From contig JAJXVB010000002.1 in assembly GCA_021782365.1 (NCBI GenBank), positions 1-64,000 of the forward strand: 64,000 bases of DNA, written 5' to 3'. Under the pieces are notes generated by a model. It saw only the letters and a list, made by a program, of their open reading frames with translations, searched no databases and was not told the DNA's origin. Of the stretch, positions 1 to 8,436 are shown piece after piece. Both the position numbers and the translations under genes were made by a program. How positions within the stretch are numbered: position 1 is the first letter of the stretch; each line of letters opens with the position of its first letter. This stretch comes from Pseudomonadota bacterium (GTDB lineage Bacteria; Pseudomonadota; Gammaproteobacteria; Burkholderiales; Gallionellaceae).

Positions 1-26
1 AGGCGCACGACAAGTCTGTTTACTGA
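1..26 (+). CDS. cydB: C-terminal tail of cytochrome bd oxidase subunit II (partial, 5' end outside window)
   Basis: Only the last seven codons and the stop are visible, in the frame starting at base 3 (ending Ser-Val-Tyr, stop at 24-26). The assignment rests on position: a cydX start follows 12 bases later, and cydX normally lies directly after cydB. The short hydrophilic end closing in Tyr is compatible with CydB. The product would be the membrane subunit II of the high-affinity quinol oxidase. Too little sequence is present for independent proof. Confidence 0.55.
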
Positions 27-37
27 AGGAGAACGAG

Positions 38-160
38 ATGTGGTATTTCGCGTGGATACTCGGAGTCACCCTGGCCGTGCTGCTGGCCTCCATGGCCGCC
101 ACCATGTGTGACGCAAAAGAATGCGCAAGCGAAGACGATAAGCGCGGCTTCAGATGGTGA
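38..160 (+). CDS. cydX: Cytochrome bd oxidase small subunit X (CydX/YbgT family)
   Basis: A 40-residue protein starting MWYFAWILGV, the diagnostic N-terminus of the CydX/YbgT family, followed by one hydrophobic helix (about residues 3-22) and a charged tail. CydX is a single-span subunit that stabilises haem binding and activity of the CydAB quinol oxidase in the cytoplasmic membrane. A good ribosome binding site (AAGGAG, 27-32) precedes the ATG, and the gene starts 12 bases after the inferred cydB stop, so the genes are probably co-transcribed. Length is normal for the family. The tail carries two Cys residues (24 and 29). It is the likely last gene of a cydAB(X) operon entering from the left. 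Confidence 0.9.
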   Translation: MWYFAWILGVTLAVLLASMAATMCDAKECASEDDKRGFRW

Positions 161-171
161 GCGCTTAGGCG

Positions 172-402
172 TTACATGCTGTCGGCGATTGCCGCGATCG
201 TGACTGCGGCGGCGGCAAGCCATCCGAGTTCGGCGACGAACTTCGTGTCCTCTTTCGACAGTTTTTCATTGTTCTTGATCTTTTCCTCGAGCGTGCTGAG
301 CTCCGCCTGCAGTTCTTTCAGCTTGCCCTGCTGAATGCTGAGTTCGCTCAGTTTTTCCTGTCTGCTTTTAAAAAGATGTTCGGTGGATTCTTTCGTTTCC
401 AT
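172..402 (-). CDS. Small coiled-coil protein with hydrophobic C-terminus, unknown function
   Basis: A 76-residue protein I do not recognise. Residues about 8-50 are rich in Glu, Lys, Leu and Gln with heptad-like spacing, predicting a coiled coil; residues about 57-74 are a small Ala-rich hydrophobic stretch that could be a membrane anchor or packing helix. An AGGAGG ribosome binding site lies 8 bases before the ATG, which supports real translation, and it sits in one arm of a perfect 7-bp hairpin (408-429). The gene converges on cydX with 11 bases between the stops. It has its own strand and spacing, so it is probably not part of the oxidase operon. Confidence 0.7.
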   Translation of the reverse strand: METKESTEHLFKSRQEKLSELSIQQGKLKELQAELSTLEEKIKNNEKLSKEDTKFVAELGWLAAAAVTIAAIADSM

Positions 403-407
403 GGTTT

Positions 408-429
408 GAGCCTCCTGTCAAAGAGGCTC
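408..429 (-). promoter_or_regulatory. Hairpin covering the ribosome binding site of the small coiled-coil gene
   Basis: Inverted repeat GAGCCTC (408-414) / GAGGCTC (423-429) with an 8-base loop. Read on the minus strand, the downstream arm contains the AGGAGG that precedes the start codon at 402, so the folded mRNA would hide the ribosome binding site. This suggests translational control (temperature, a small RNA or a protein), or simply a short structured leader. The stem is visible in the sequence; the regulatory role is inferred. Confidence 0.45.
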
Positions 430-487
430 GAATTACATCATGCCGAACGCACTTTTCATATAGGCCGGAATATCTAGGCGATCAGGC

Positions 488-1915
488 TTATTTTCCCCGA
501 CGAGCAGGAGGTTTTGGCGAGAAAAGCGCAGGTTGCGGCATGGCCTGATGGCGGGCGGCTTCGGACAGGTATTTGACCGGTTCCGGTTTTGCTTGTGGCC
601 GAGAGGAAGGGCGTGCTTGCCCCGGTGTTTTGGAGCCTTGGGAGTTGGACGAGCCGGGATTGCGAGGTTTTGCTGCCTGCCCCTGCGGACGATTGGCCGG
701 GGCGTGGCGTTTCTGTCCCTGTTGAGGGCGGGGAGGGCGCGGCGCTTCAGCAGGAATATGCGTGGGCGGCACGAAGCTGTCTATCGTTACCCTTGGGATC
801 TGAGTCTTGATCAGGCGTTCGATGTTCTTAAGATGCTGCAACTCTTCACTGTCCACCAGCGAGATCGCTGAACCGTTGCTGCCGGCGCGCCCCGTTCTGC
901 CGATACGGTGCACATAGTCCTCCGGAATGTTGGGCAATTCGAAGTTGACCACATGCGGCAGCATGTCGATGTCCAGACCGCGCGCAGCGATGTCGGTTGC
1001 GACCAGCACAGGCAGCGTGCCGTCCTTGAACTGGGAGAGCGCCTTGGTGCGCGCGGCCTGGCTCTTGTTGCCGTGTATCGCGGCCGCGGGAATGCCGTCG
1101 CTGTTGAGTTTTTCGGCCAGTCGGTTTGCGCCATGTTTTGTGCGGGTGAAAACCAGCACCTGTTTCCAGTCATTGAGCTTGATCAGATGCGAGAGCAGAT
1201 GACTCTTGAGTTTCTGCGCAACCATGTGCACGCTTTGTGAGACAAGCTCGGAGGTGGTGTTGCGGCGCGCCACTTCGACAAATCCGGGGTTGTGAAGCAG
1301 GCCATCGGCCAGTGACTTGATTTCTTCGGAGAAGGTTGCCGAAAAAAGCAGATTCTGACGCTGCCTGGGCAGCAGCGCCAGGATTTTACGGATATCGCGG
1401 ATGAAGCCCATGTCAAGCATGCGGTCGGCTTCATCCAGCACCAGGATTTCCACGGAAGACAGATCCAGCGTCTTTTGTCCGACGTGATCGAGCAAACGCC
1501 CCGGTGTTGCCACCAGTATGTCGATCTGGGAACGCAACGCCTTGATCTGTGGATTGATGTTCACGCCGCCGAACATCACTTCTGATTTGAGCGCAAGATA
1601 TTTGCCATAAGTCTTTACCGATTCTTCGACCTGGGCCGCGAGTTCACGCGTCGGCGTCAGGATCAGACAGCGCGGCGCGCCTGCGCGCGGATGAGCGGCA
1701 GGGTTTGAGCTCAAGCGCTGCAGGATGGGCAGGGTAAAACCTGCGGTCTTGCCGGTCCCTGTCTGCGCACCGGCCAAAAGATCCCCGCCTTTCAGCACCA
1801 GCGGAATAGCCTGTGCCTGAACGGGGGTGGGGTGGGTGTATCCCGAGTCGTTGATGGCGCGCATCAAGGGTTCGGCCAGATTCAGGTCGGCAAAGGTTGT
1901 AACGGTATTAGTCAA
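488..1915 (-). CDS. rhlE: DEAD-box ATP-dependent RNA helicase RhlE
   Basis: A 475-residue RNA helicase that unwinds short RNA duplexes, in bacteria mostly linked to ribosome maturation, RNA decay and cold adaptation. All DEAD-box motifs are visible: AQTGTGKT (50-57), PTRELAAQ (88-95), DEAD (161-164), SAT (192-194), ARGLDI and HRIGRTGR in the second RecA-like domain. The last 90 or so residues are a Pro/Arg/Gln-rich basic tail, as in RhlE proteins, which helps RNA binding. The start ATG is the only one that keeps the N-terminal Q-motif region (TFADLNL...[10 protein letters not shown]). It stands alone, and a -10-like box on its strand at 2050-2055 would give a leader of about 130 bases. Confidence 0.93.
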   Translation of the reverse strand: MTNTVTTFADLNLAEPLMRAINDSGYTHPTPVQAQAIPLVLKGGDLLAGAQTGTGKTAGFTLPILQRLSSNPAAHPRAGAPRCLILTPTRELAAQVEESVKTYGKYLALKSEVMFGGVNINPQIKALRSQIDILVATPGRLLDHVGQKTLDLSSVEILVLDEADRMLDMGFIRDIRKILALLPRQRQNLLFSATFSEEIKSLADGLLHNPGFVEVARRNTTSELVSQSVHMVAQKLKSHLLSHLIKLNDWKQVLVFTRTKHGANRLAEKLNSDGIPAAAIHGNKSQAARTKALSQFKDGTLPVLVATDIAARGLDIDMLPHVVNFELPNIPEDYVHRIGRTGRAGSNGSAISLVDSEELQHLKNIERLIKTQIPRVTIDSFVPPTHIPAEAPRPPRPQQGQKRHAPANRPQGQAAKPRNPGSSNSQGSKTPGQARPSSRPQAKPEPVKYLSEAARHQAMPQPALFSPKPPARRGK

Positions 1916-2049
1916 GGCGTAGCTCCTGCGGCAGCCTGTCGATCAAGTTGAGCGACACCAATCCAGGCAGACGAAATATGCGATCGAAAGATCGGGAATG
2001 TTGTAATGAAGAGGTCGCAGCGTTGATTGGTTTTACGCGGGACTGGCGT

Positions 2050-2055
2050 ATTATA
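2050..2055 (-). promoter_or_regulatory. Candidate -10 box for rhlE with long leader
   Basis: The minus strand reads TATAAT here, in an otherwise gene-free stretch of 312 bases (1916-2227) between rhlE and the divergent zinc-ribbon gene. No convincing -35 was found at the usual spacing. If used, the rhlE mRNA would have an untranslated leader of about 130 bases, a layout often seen for cold-inducible helicase genes. The rest of the interval shows no gene I can support. Confidence 0.4.
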
Positions 2056-2195
2056 CATGGCTTGTGAATTTTTCGCGTGCAGAAAATTTTGCAGCGTTTC
2101 ATGGCTTTCGCCTTTGCGGCAGTTTCCAGGTTTTTCAAGGCGGGTGCGCAGCAGAAAACCGATATTCCGGGCTGCGCTTGAGATGCAGGCTCGGG

Positions 2196-2201
2196 TATAA
2201 T
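2196..2201 (+). promoter_or_regulatory. Candidate -10 box for the fmdB-DUF502-aspS operon
   Basis: TATAAT on the plus strand, 32 bases before the start of the zinc-ribbon gene, preceded by GGG rather than an extended TG. The best -35-like sequence is weak (TTGAGA lies at a spacing of only 12). It would drive the zinc-ribbon protein, DUF502 protein and aspS, which are separated by very short gaps. Confidence 0.4.
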
Positions 2202-2233
2202 GCGCGTTTATTAATTCTTCCAAGGGAATGGTC

Positions 2234-2476
2234 ATGCCAATTTATGCTTATGCCTGTTCCAGCTGCGGCTTGCAGCAGGACGTGATGCAGAAGATGAGCG
2301 ATGCGCCGCTCAGCACTTGCCCGGAATGCGGCAAGGAAACGTTTTCCAAGCAGCTCACCGCGGCTGGTTTTCAGCTGAAGGGAAATGGGTATTATGTGAC
2401 GGACTTCAAGGATAAGCCCAAGCCTGAGTGTACCCCCTGCGGCAATGCAGGCTCCTGTCCTGCGGCTGGCAACTGA
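2234..2476 (+). CDS. FmdB-family zinc-ribbon regulatory protein
   Basis: An 80-residue protein beginning MPIYAYACSSCG, the signature of the FmdB/CxxC_CxxC_SSSS family. Two CxxC pairs (C8/C11 and CPEC at about residues 33-36) would bind one zinc ion; a Cys/Gly-rich tail adds three further Cys. The family is annotated as a putative regulator after FmdB of formamidase operons, but no biochemical role is settled. An in-frame ATG six bases upstream exists; the internal ATG is preferred because AAGGGA is then correctly spaced and the family starts MPIY. In betaproteobacteria this gene commonly precedes the DUF502 gene and aspS, as here. Confidence 0.85.
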   Translation: MPIYAYACSSCGLQQDVMQKMSDAPLSTCPECGKETFSKQLTAAGFQLKGNGYYVTDFKDKPKPECTPCGNAGSCPAAGN

Positions 2477-2479
2477 TCG

Positions 2480-3100
2480 ATGAAAAAATTTCTCGTCACC
2501 GGGCTTCTGGTCTGGGTGCCTCTTGGCATCACGATCTGGGTGCTGAATCTGATCATCACGACGATGGATCAGAGCCTGCTGCTGTTGCCGAGAAAATGGC
2601 ACCCGGACGTGTGGCTGGGAGTGCATGTGCCGGGGCTTGGCATCATTCTGACTCTGGGCATCGTGCTGCTGACCGGGCTTCTGGTCCGCAACGTTTTCGG
2701 GCAGAGGCTTTGGGCGGCATCGGAAAAGGCCATGCAGCACATTCCTTTTGTCGGCAATATCTATAAAGGGGTGAAGCAGGTCAGCGATACGCTGCTGTCG
2801 GGAAATGGCAATTCCTTTCGCAAGGTGCTGCTTGTGCGTTACCCTCATCCCGATGCATGGTCTCTGGCATTCCAGACCAATGTGCCGAATGTGGTGCAGG
2901 GCAGGCTGGACGAAGAACATGTCGCGGTGTTCATACCCACGACGCCGAGTCCCGTGAACGGGTTTTATTTTTTCGTGCGTAAATCAGACACCATCGTGCT
3001 CGACATGACGGTGGATGTGGCGCTGCGCTCCATCGTCTCGATGGGGGTGGTGTCCGATGTCGATTCAACCGCATTCCACAAGATTTATAAGGCTGATTGA
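2480..3100 (+). CDS. DUF502 family membrane protein
   Basis: A 206-residue protein with two hydrophobic segments (about residues 4-27 and 47-70) followed by a soluble domain, matching the DUF502 family found beside aspS in many betaproteobacteria. No enzymatic motif is visible and the role is unknown; the conserved position suggests envelope function, but this is inference. It starts three bases after the zinc-ribbon stop. The stop lies only 5 bases before the aspS ATG, so the three genes are almost certainly co-transcribed. Confidence 0.85.
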   Translation: MKKFLVTGLLVWVPLGITIWVLNLIITTMDQSLLLLPRKWHPDVWLGVHVPGLGIILTLGIVLLTGLLVRNVFGQRLWAASEKAMQHIPFVGNIYKGVKQVSDTLLSGNGNSFRKVLLVRYPHPDAWSLAFQTNVPNVVQGRLDEEHVAVFIPTTPSPVNGFYFFVRKSDTIVLDMTVDVALRSIVSMGVVSDVDSTAFHKIYKAD

Positions 3101-3105
3101 GAACC

Positions 3106-4896
3106 ATGCGTACACATTATTGCGGCACACTTAACATAGACCAGCTTGATCAGACCGTGACCCTTTGCGGCTGGGCGCATCGCAGGCGCGATCACGGCGG
3201 CGTGATCTTCATCGATCTGCGAGATCGCGAAGGACTAGCACAGGTGGTCTGCAACCCCGATTTGCAGGACATGTTCAAAATCGCAGAATCTGTGAGAAAT
3301 GAATATGTGTTGCGCGTCACCGGCGAAGTGCGCCGACGCCCTGAAGGCTCAACAAACAGCAATCTTGTGAGCGGCGAGATCGAAATACTTTGCAGGGAGA
3401 TCGAGGTGCTGAATACCTCGGTGACGCCGCCTTTCCAACTCGACGATGAACACATCTCGGAAAATGTCCGTCTGACCCATCGCGTGGTCGATCTGCGCCG
3501 TCCGCAGATGCAAAAGAATCTGATGCTGCGTTACAAGGTGAGCAGGGCATTCCGCAAATTCCTGGATAGCCGCGGCTTCATCGACATCGAAACACCGATG
3601 CTGACCAAGTCGACGCCGGAAGGTGCGCGCGATTATCTCGTGCCATCGCGCGTGCATCCTGGGGAATTCTTTGCATTGCCTCAGTCGCCCCAGCTATTCA
3701 AGCAGATGCTGATGATATCCGGCTTCGATCGCTATTATCAGATCACCAAGTGTTTCCGCGACGAGGACCTAAGGGCCGACCGTCAGCCTGAATTCACGCA
3801 GGTCGACATCGAGACATCCTTCCTCGGTGAAGAGGACATCATGGCCCTGACCGAAGAACTGATGCGCACCGTTTTCAAGGAGGCGATAGATGTCGACTTG
3901 CCGAATCCGTTCCCGCGCATCACCTACAGGGAGGCGATGGCGCGCTATGGTTCCGACAAGCCGGATCTTCGCGTGACGCTCGAGCTTGTCGAAGTCACCG
4001 ATGCGATGAAGGATGTCGCGTTCAAGGTATTCTCCAGCGTGGCCAATTCTGCCCAGGGCAGGATTGCTGCGCTGCGCGTGCCGGGTGGTGCTGCATTCAC
4101 CCGCGGGGAAATCGACGAATACACCAAGTTCGTCGGCATCTTCGGCGCCAAAGGGCTGGCTTACATCAAGATCAATGACAAGAACCAGCTGAACGAGACA
4201 GGATTGCAGTCGCCTATCGTGAAAAACCTGAGCGAGGCATCGCTTAAAACTGTCATCGAGCGCACAGGTGCAGAAGATGGCGATATCATCTTCTTCGGTG
4301 CAGACAAGGAAAAGATCGTCAACGATGCATTGGGCGCACTGCGCATCAAGATAGGGCATGCGAAAGGCCATACCAATGGTTCGCTCTGGGAGCCCTTGTG
4401 GGTGGTGGATTTCCCGATGTTCGAATACGACGATGAGGCCAAGCGCTGGACCGCCTGTCACCATCCCTTCACATCTCCCAAGGATGATCACGTGCAGTAT
4501 CTGGAATCAGATCCGGGCCGCTGCCTTGCCAAGGCCTATGATTTGGCATTGAATGGCTGGGAGCTGGGTGGCGGATCGGTGCGCATACACAAGGAAGAAG
4601 TCCAGTCCAAGGTGTTTCGCGCGCTCAACATCGATGCCGAGGAGGCAAAGCTCAAGTTCGGTTTCCTGCTCGATGCGCTGCAATATGGCGCTCCGCCGCA
4701 CGGCGGGCTGGCATTCGGACTGGATCGCATCGTGACGATGATGACCGGGGCCGAATCGATACGCGATGTGATTGCGTTTCCCAAGACACAGCGCGCGCAA
4801 TGCCTGCTGACCCAGGCGCCAAGCGCGGTGGATGAGAGGCAGTTGCGCGATTTGCACATCCGCCTGCGCCAGACTGTGCAGGCAGAGATTTCCTGA
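3106..4896 (+). CDS. aspS: Aspartyl-tRNA synthetase
   Basis: A 596-residue class II aminoacyl-tRNA synthetase that charges tRNA-Asp. The order is bacterial-type: N-terminal OB-fold anticodon-binding domain (about 1-110), class II core with motif 1 around [31 protein letters not shown], seen here in pieces ([20 protein letters not shown]), motif 2 ([16 protein letters not shown]), the GAD insertion domain (about 280-420) and motif 3 ([10 protein letters not shown]). Length is normal for bacterial AspRS. An in-frame TTG three codons upstream is possible, but the ATG giving MRTHYCG matches family N-termini. It overlaps nothing and is followed after one base by the lipoprotein RNase start. Confidence 0.96.
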   Translation: MRTHYCGTLNIDQLDQTVTLCGWAHRRRDHGGVIFIDLRDREGLAQVVCNPDLQDMFKIAESVRNEYVLRVTGEVRRRPEGSTNSNLVSGEIEILCREIEVLNTSVTPPFQLDDEHISENVRLTHRVVDLRRPQMQKNLMLRYKVSRAFRKFLDSRGFIDIETPMLTKSTPEGARDYLVPSRVHPGEFFALPQSPQLFKQMLMISGFDRYYQITKCFRDEDLRADRQPEFTQVDIETSFLGEEDIMALTEELMRTVFKEAIDVDLPNPFPRITYREAMARYGSDKPDLRVTLELVEVTDAMKDVAFKVFSSVANSAQGRIAALRVPGGAAFTRGEIDEYTKFVGIFGAKGLAYIKINDKNQLNETGLQSPIVKNLSEASLKTVIERTGAEDGDIIFFGADKEKIVNDALGALRIKIGHAKGHTNGSLWEPLWVVDFPMFEYDDEAKRWTACHHPFTSPKDDHVQYLESDPGRCLAKAYDLALNGWELGGGSVRIHKEEVQSKVFRALNIDAEEAKLKFGFLLDALQYGAPPHGGLAFGLDRIVTMMTGAESIRDVIAFPKTQRAQCLLTQAPSAVDERQLRDLHIRLRQTVQAEIS

Positions 4897-4897
4897 T

Positions 4898-5272
4898 TTG
4901 CGCCGCATCTGGCTGATATTGCTTTTATGCCTGCTTCAGGCATGTCAGCCGGTTCCGGATGGTGAGGGGGAGGGGCATCGCATTGAACAAGGCGATGCGC
5001 GCGAAATCGCAGTCTCCGAACTGCCTTTCGAGGCGCAGGAAACCTTGCGTGCGATCGAGCGGGGAGGGCCTTTTGCTTATGAGCGGGACGGCGTGGTGTT
5101 CGGCAATTATGAGCATGCCTTGCCTCGGCAGGAGCGCGGTTATTATCGCGAATACACGGTGAAAACGCCGGGTAAACACGGCCGGGGCACGCGCCGCATC
5201 ATAGCGGGCAGGCGAGGCGAGTATTATTACAGCCCGGATCACTATCGAACATTCAGACGCATACGGGAGTAG
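4898..5272 (+). CDS. Lipoprotein-type guanyl-specific ribonuclease (barnase/RNase Sa-like)
   Basis: A 124-residue protein read from TTG at 4898, one base after the aspS stop. Residues 4-16 form a signal peptide ending in a lipobox (LQAC, Cys16), so export with lipid anchoring is predicted. Residues 40-124 match the microbial RNase N1/T1 fold: catalytic Glu85 (YREYTV), basic Arg99/Arg100 (GTRRII) and His115 (SPDHYRTF) stand in the order and spacing of RNase Sa and barnase. It should cleave RNA after G. The next gene encodes a barstar-type inhibitor, which supports activity. No other start preserves the signal sequence. The substrate in nature (self-immunised competitor toxin, nutrient scavenging or otherwise) is unknown. 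Confidence 0.85.
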   Translation: MRRIWLILLLCLLQACQPVPDGEGEGHRIEQGDAREIAVSELPFEAQETLRAIERGGPFAYERDGVVFGNYEHALPRQERGYYREYTVKTPGKHGRGTRRIIAGRRGEYYYSPDHYRTFRRIRE

Positions 5273-5274
5273 CC

Positions 5275-5718
5275 ATGCAAGAATTAGCTCACCGCACAAG
5301 CGGTCCATCAACGAGATGCGGATGGGAGACGATTGCGCCGAAATTGCGCAGCCTGGTCGATGCGGGCAGCTACAGGCTGGGGTGCAGCGTGGATGAACTG
5401 CGCGATGCAGCAAGAGCTGCCGGATTTGCGTTGTTAGAAGCGGATTTGAAGGGCGTCAAGGGCAAGAAGAATCTGCTCAATGCGCTGGCCTCTGCCACAG
5501 GGTATCCAGATGAGTTTGGCGCGAACTGGGATGCACTGGTCGATGTGCTGTGCGATTTGTCGTGGTGCGAGTCGTCAGGCTATGTGCTGCTTGTAAGCAA
5601 TGCCACGCCAACGCTGGGTTTGTCCGCCAACGACAGGGAGATCGCGCAGGATATTCTGGACGATACCGTGGTGTACTGGCGTCAGCGCAACAAGCCATTC
5701 TGGATCTTTTTCGTATAG
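5275..5718 (+). CDS. Barstar-family ribonuclease inhibitor
   Basis: A 147-residue protein; residues about 48-147 are a barstar domain. The core FGANWDALVDVL (81-92) aligns with the barnase-binding helix of barstar, and Asp90 corresponds to the key Asp39 that plugs the RNase active site. There is no signal peptide, so it would protect the cytoplasm. The N-terminal 45 or so residues are an extra segment seen in some proteobacterial barstar proteins. It begins two bases after the RNase stop, giving a tight RNase-inhibitor pair. The pair is placed between aspS and nudB. Confidence 0.9.
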   Translation: MQELAHRTSGPSTRCGWETIAPKLRSLVDAGSYRLGCSVDELRDAARAAGFALLEADLKGVKGKKNLLNALASATGYPDEFGANWDALVDVLCDLSWCESSGYVLLVSNATPTLGLSANDREIAQDILDDTVVYWRQRNKPFWIFFV

Positions 5719-5720
5719 TC

Positions 5721-6179
5721 ATGTCCGGGAAAAAACAGCCTGTTTCGGTGCTTGTCGTGATCTATGCCGATATGCCGACCGGGCTTGATGTGCTGCTGCT
5801 CGAGCGCGCAGACCATCCGGGTTACTGGCAATCGGTGACTGGAAGCAGGGAAGGCGATGAGGCGCTCTTCGATACTGCGGTGCGCGAAGTGCGCGAAGAG
5901 ACAGGGTTGGACGCGGAAAAATTCCAGTTGACCGACTGGAAGATGCGGAATGCCTACGAAATATACCCGCATTGGCGGCATCGCTATCCGGATGGTGTCA
6001 CGACGAACGTCGAACATGTGTTCGGTTTGCAGTTGCCGGATCGGCTTGAGATTTCGGTTGCGCCACGCGAGCATCTGAATTATCGATGGATGTCCTGGCA
6101 GGATGCTGCGCAAAAGGTGTTTTCGCCGAGCAACAGGGATGCCATATCGCATCTGGCAAAAATCAGAGGGAAAACATGA
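5721..6179 (+). CDS. nudB: Dihydroneopterin triphosphate diphosphatase (Nudix hydrolase NudB)
   Basis: A 152-residue Nudix hydrolase. The Nudix box is complete at residues 41-63 (G41, E47, REVREETGL at 55-63), which binds the metal and the pyrophosphate. NudB removes pyrophosphate from dihydroneopterin triphosphate in folate synthesis; assignment to NudB rather than another Nudix enzyme rests on the start ([12 protein letters not shown]), the length and the aspS-nudB neighbourhood common in proteobacteria. The ATG lies two bases after the barstar stop, and the stop overlaps the nadA start in ATGA, so translational coupling is likely. Confidence 0.9.
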   Translation: MSGKKQPVSVLVVIYADMPTGLDVLLLERADHPGYWQSVTGSREGDEALFDTAVREVREETGLDAEKFQLTDWKMRNAYEIYPHWRHRYPDGVTTNVEHVFGLQLPDRLEISVAPREHLNYRWMSWQDAAQKVFSPSNRDAISHLAKIRGKT

Positions 6180-7258
6180 ACGAGAAACGCATTTCCATTG
6201 CCTATGATCACCCAGGAATTGCGACGGCGGAAGCCTGGGCGAGAGTTCCGGCGCAGCCAAGCCCTGAAGAAAGGATGGAGCTGATCTCGCGCATCAAGCG
6301 TTTGCTGCTCGAACAGGATGCGGTTTTGCTGGCGCACTATTATGTGCATTCAGACTTGCAGGATCTCGCGGAGGCCACTGGCGGCATCGTATCCGATTCG
6401 CTGGACATGGCGAACTTCGGGCATCAGCACAAGGCCAGCACCATCGTCGTCGCGGGGGTGCGCTTCATGGGGGAGACTGCAAAGATACTCAATCCGGAAA
6501 AGCGCGTTCTGATGCCGGATCTCGGTGCGGAATGCTCGCTTGATCTGGGTTGCCCCGCGGATGAATTCTCCGCATTCTGCGATGCACATCCCGATCGCAC
6601 CGTGGTGGTGTATGCGAACACCAGTGCAGCGGTAAAGGCGCGGGCTGACTGGATGGTGACGAGCTCCATCGCGCTGCCTCTTGTCCGGCATCTTGCGGCT
6701 GAGGGAAAGAAAATCCTTTGGGCTCCAGATCGGCATCTGGGTGCTTACGTTCAGGAGCAGTCAGGCGCGGACATGCTGCTCTGGCAGGGGGCGTGCGTGG
6801 TGCACGACGAATACAAGACCAAGGAACTCATCGCACTGAAGGCGAAGTATCCCGGTGCGGAGGTTCTCGTTCACCCGGAGTCGCCGCGTTCCATCATCAA
6901 GCTGGCCGATGTGGTGGGGTCGACTACGCAACTCGTGAAAGCGGCGCAGAATTCAAAGGCGCGCGTGCTGATCGTCGCGACCGACAATGGCATTTTGCAC
7001 AAGATGCGCACGACTTGTCCTGACAAGCTGTTTCTCGAAGCCCCTACCTCTGGCGTGGGGGCCAATTGTGTGAGCTGCAGCCATTGCCCATGGATGGCGA
7101 TGAATGGTCTGCAGAATCTGGCCAGGGTGCTGGAGACCGGAGAAAACGAGATCAAGGTCGATCCTGCGATCATCCCGCGCGCTGTGCAGCCGATTCGGCG
7201 CATGCTTGATTTTGCAAGGCAGATCAATCTGCCCACGCGAAATTTGGGCAATGCATAA
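6176..7258 (+). CDS. nadA: Quinolinate synthase A
   Basis: A 360-residue enzyme that condenses iminoaspartate with dihydroxyacetone phosphate to give quinolinate, the first committed ring in NAD synthesis. The three [4Fe-4S] ligands are Cys120, Cys207 and Cys304 (in [10 protein letters not shown]), each seven residues later than the E. coli ligands, so the cluster site is intact. The ATG overlaps the nudB stop (ATGA) and has AGAGGGA upstream. A longer in-frame reading into nudB exists but has no family support. The cluster would depend on the isc operon encoded 3 kb further on. A bidirectional hairpin follows the stop. Confidence 0.96.
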   Translation: MNEKRISIAYDHPGIATAEAWARVPAQPSPEERMELISRIKRLLLEQDAVLLAHYYVHSDLQDLAEATGGIVSDSLDMANFGHQHKASTIVVAGVRFMGETAKILNPEKRVLMPDLGAECSLDLGCPADEFSAFCDAHPDRTVVVYANTSAAVKARADWMVTSSIALPLVRHLAAEGKKILWAPDRHLGAYVQEQSGADMLLWQGACVVHDEYKTKELIALKAKYPGAEVLVHPESPRSIIKLADVVGSTTQLVKAAQNSKARVLIVATDNGILHKMRTTCPDKLFLEAPTSGVGANCVSCSHCPWMAMNGLQNLARVLETGENEIKVDPAIIPRAVQPIRRMLDFARQINLPTRNLGNA

Positions 7259-7266
7259 ATTGAGAA

Positions 7267-7298
7267 AAGCCCATGCACCTTGCAAGGCGCATGGGCTT
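7267..7298. terminator. Bidirectional hairpin terminator between nadA and the 23-residue gene
   Basis: A perfect 10-bp stem: AAGCCCATGC (7267-7276) and GCATGGGCTT (7289-7298) with a 12-base loop. On the minus strand it is followed by a T-rich run (TTCTCAATTT), which is a better rho-independent terminator than on the plus strand. It separates the convergent nadA and the small membrane peptide gene. Confidence 0.65.
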
Positions 7299-7330
7299 CG
7301 TGCTTTATACGGCTGAACCGGTATCGGCGA

Positions 7331-7402
7331 TTACCAGTTAGTCAGCACGATGACCGCAGGCAGCACCACAATCCCAATGAAAATCCACTCTTCTACACCC
7401 AT
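7331..7402 (-). CDS. 23-residue single-span membrane peptide
   Basis: A very short reading frame on the minus strand: starts MGVEEWIFIG, continues as an uninterrupted hydrophobic helix rich in Ile, Val and Leu (about residues 6-21), and ends Thr-Asn-Trp. AGGAG stands 7-8 bases before the ATG, and a hairpin with a T-rich tail follows the stop, giving a complete small transcription unit. I do not recognise a named family. Size and shape resemble small subunits or stabilisers of membrane complexes (as in KdpF or CydX), but its partner is unknown. The upstream 172 bases (7403-7574) hold only -10-like boxes on its strand (7536-7541, 7513-7518). Confidence 0.6.
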   Translation of the reverse strand: MGVEEWIFIGIVVLPAVIVLTNW

Positions 7403-7535
7403 GTCATATCTCCTAAGAAGTTACTAAATGGAAATCTTCAGCGCCGCCATGACTTGCTAGGCGCCAAACCCCCCTTGTCAGGACTGATGTCGAATTATTC
7501 AATCCCTCGCCGATTGTACGCCTATTGATGAAAAT

Positions 7536-7541
7536 ATTATA
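7536..7541 (-). promoter_or_regulatory. Candidate -10 box upstream of the 23-residue gene
   Basis: The minus strand reads TATAAT, about 135 bases before the small gene. A second -10-like box (TACAAT) lies at 7513-7518. Neither has a good -35. These are the only regulatory-looking elements in 7403-7574; no other gene is seen there. Confidence 0.3.
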
Positions 7542-7574
7542 GATTCTCGCGGTATCTGTTTTTTTTGTCCGAGT

Positions 7575-8372
7575 TTAGCCCTTCAGCGCAGGGGTCAGGT
7601 GAGGGGCGATGATTTGCAATAGTTCTTGGTGTATGTTCGGATTGCCCGCGCAGATGTGCCCTGTCTTGAGAAACTTGTCTTCACCCGCAAGGTCGCTGAC
7701 CATGCCGCCGGCCTCGGTGATCATCAGTGTGCCTGCCGCGATATCCCAGGCTTTAAGTCCTGTCTCGAAGAAGCCGTCGTAGCGCCCCGCCGCGACCCAT
7801 GCGAGGTCGAGTGCAGCGGAGCCTGGGCGGCGCAGCCCAGAGGTCTTTTGCATCAGGTCCTTGAATATGCCGATATAGGCGTCCATGTGCTCGAATCGGG
7901 TGTAGGGGAAGCCAGTCCCTATGAGGCTGTCACTCAGATGAATGCGGCGCGTCACGCGCAGGCGCTTGTCGTTAAGGAAGGCGCCGCGCCCGCGCGTTGC
8001 GGTGAAGAGCTCGTTCTTGGTTGGGTCATAGATCACAGCCTGGGTGATGATGCCCTTGTGCTGCAGAGCGATGGATACCGCAAACTGCGGGATGCCGTGG
8101 AGGAAATTGGTCGTGCCATCCAGGGGATCGATGATCCACACATGTTCGGACTCGCCGTGGGCGCCGCTTTCTTCTGCTAGAATCGCATGGTCCGGATAGG
8201 CATCCAGCAAGGTTTCCATGATGATCTGTTCGGCAGCGCGGTCTACCTCGCTCACGAAATCAGCATGGGACTTTTTGGTGATGGTGAGATGATCGATCTT
8301 GTCTGTGCTGCGGTGTATCAGATTTCCGGCACGGCGCGCGGCCTTCACCGCGATGTTGAGCATGGGATGCAT
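7575..8372 (-). CDS. suhB: Inositol-1-monophosphatase family protein SuhB
   Basis: A 265-residue Mg2+-dependent phosphatase. The family motifs are intact: LAEESG (65-70, metal-binding Glu), [10 protein letters not shown] (81-90) and AWDIAAG near residue 212. SuhB hydrolyses inositol 1-phosphate, and in E. coli it also joins the rRNA antitermination complex with NusA/NusG. N-terminus [19 protein letters not shown] is typical of proteobacterial SuhB. The divergent trmJ is 64 bases away, the same suhB-trmJ arrangement found in many gamma- and betaproteobacteria. Confidence 0.94.
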   Translation of the reverse strand: MHPMLNIAVKAARRAGNLIHRSTDKIDHLTITKKSHADFVSEVDRAAEQIIMETLLDAYPDHAILAEESGAHGESEHVWIIDPLDGTTNFLHGIPQFAVSIALQHKGIITQAVIYDPTKNELFTATRGRGAFLNDKRLRVTRRIHLSDSLIGTGFPYTRFEHMDAYIGIFKDLMQKTSGLRRPGSAALDLAWVAAGRYDGFFETGLKAWDIAAGTLMITEAGGMVSDLAGEDKFLKTGHICAGNPNIHQELLQIIAPHLTPALKG

Positions 8373-8436
8373 AACGGCTTTCTTTGAATTTAATGAGCGA
8401 TAGAATCAGGCTTCGCATTCTAATTGGAATTGGGCT

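Noticed and set aside
2135-2920. A 261-codon open reading frame on the minus strand across the zinc-ribbon and DUF502 genes
   Set aside because: It is antisense to two recognisable genes, is rich in His, Arg and Gln as shadow frames are, and has no family motif.
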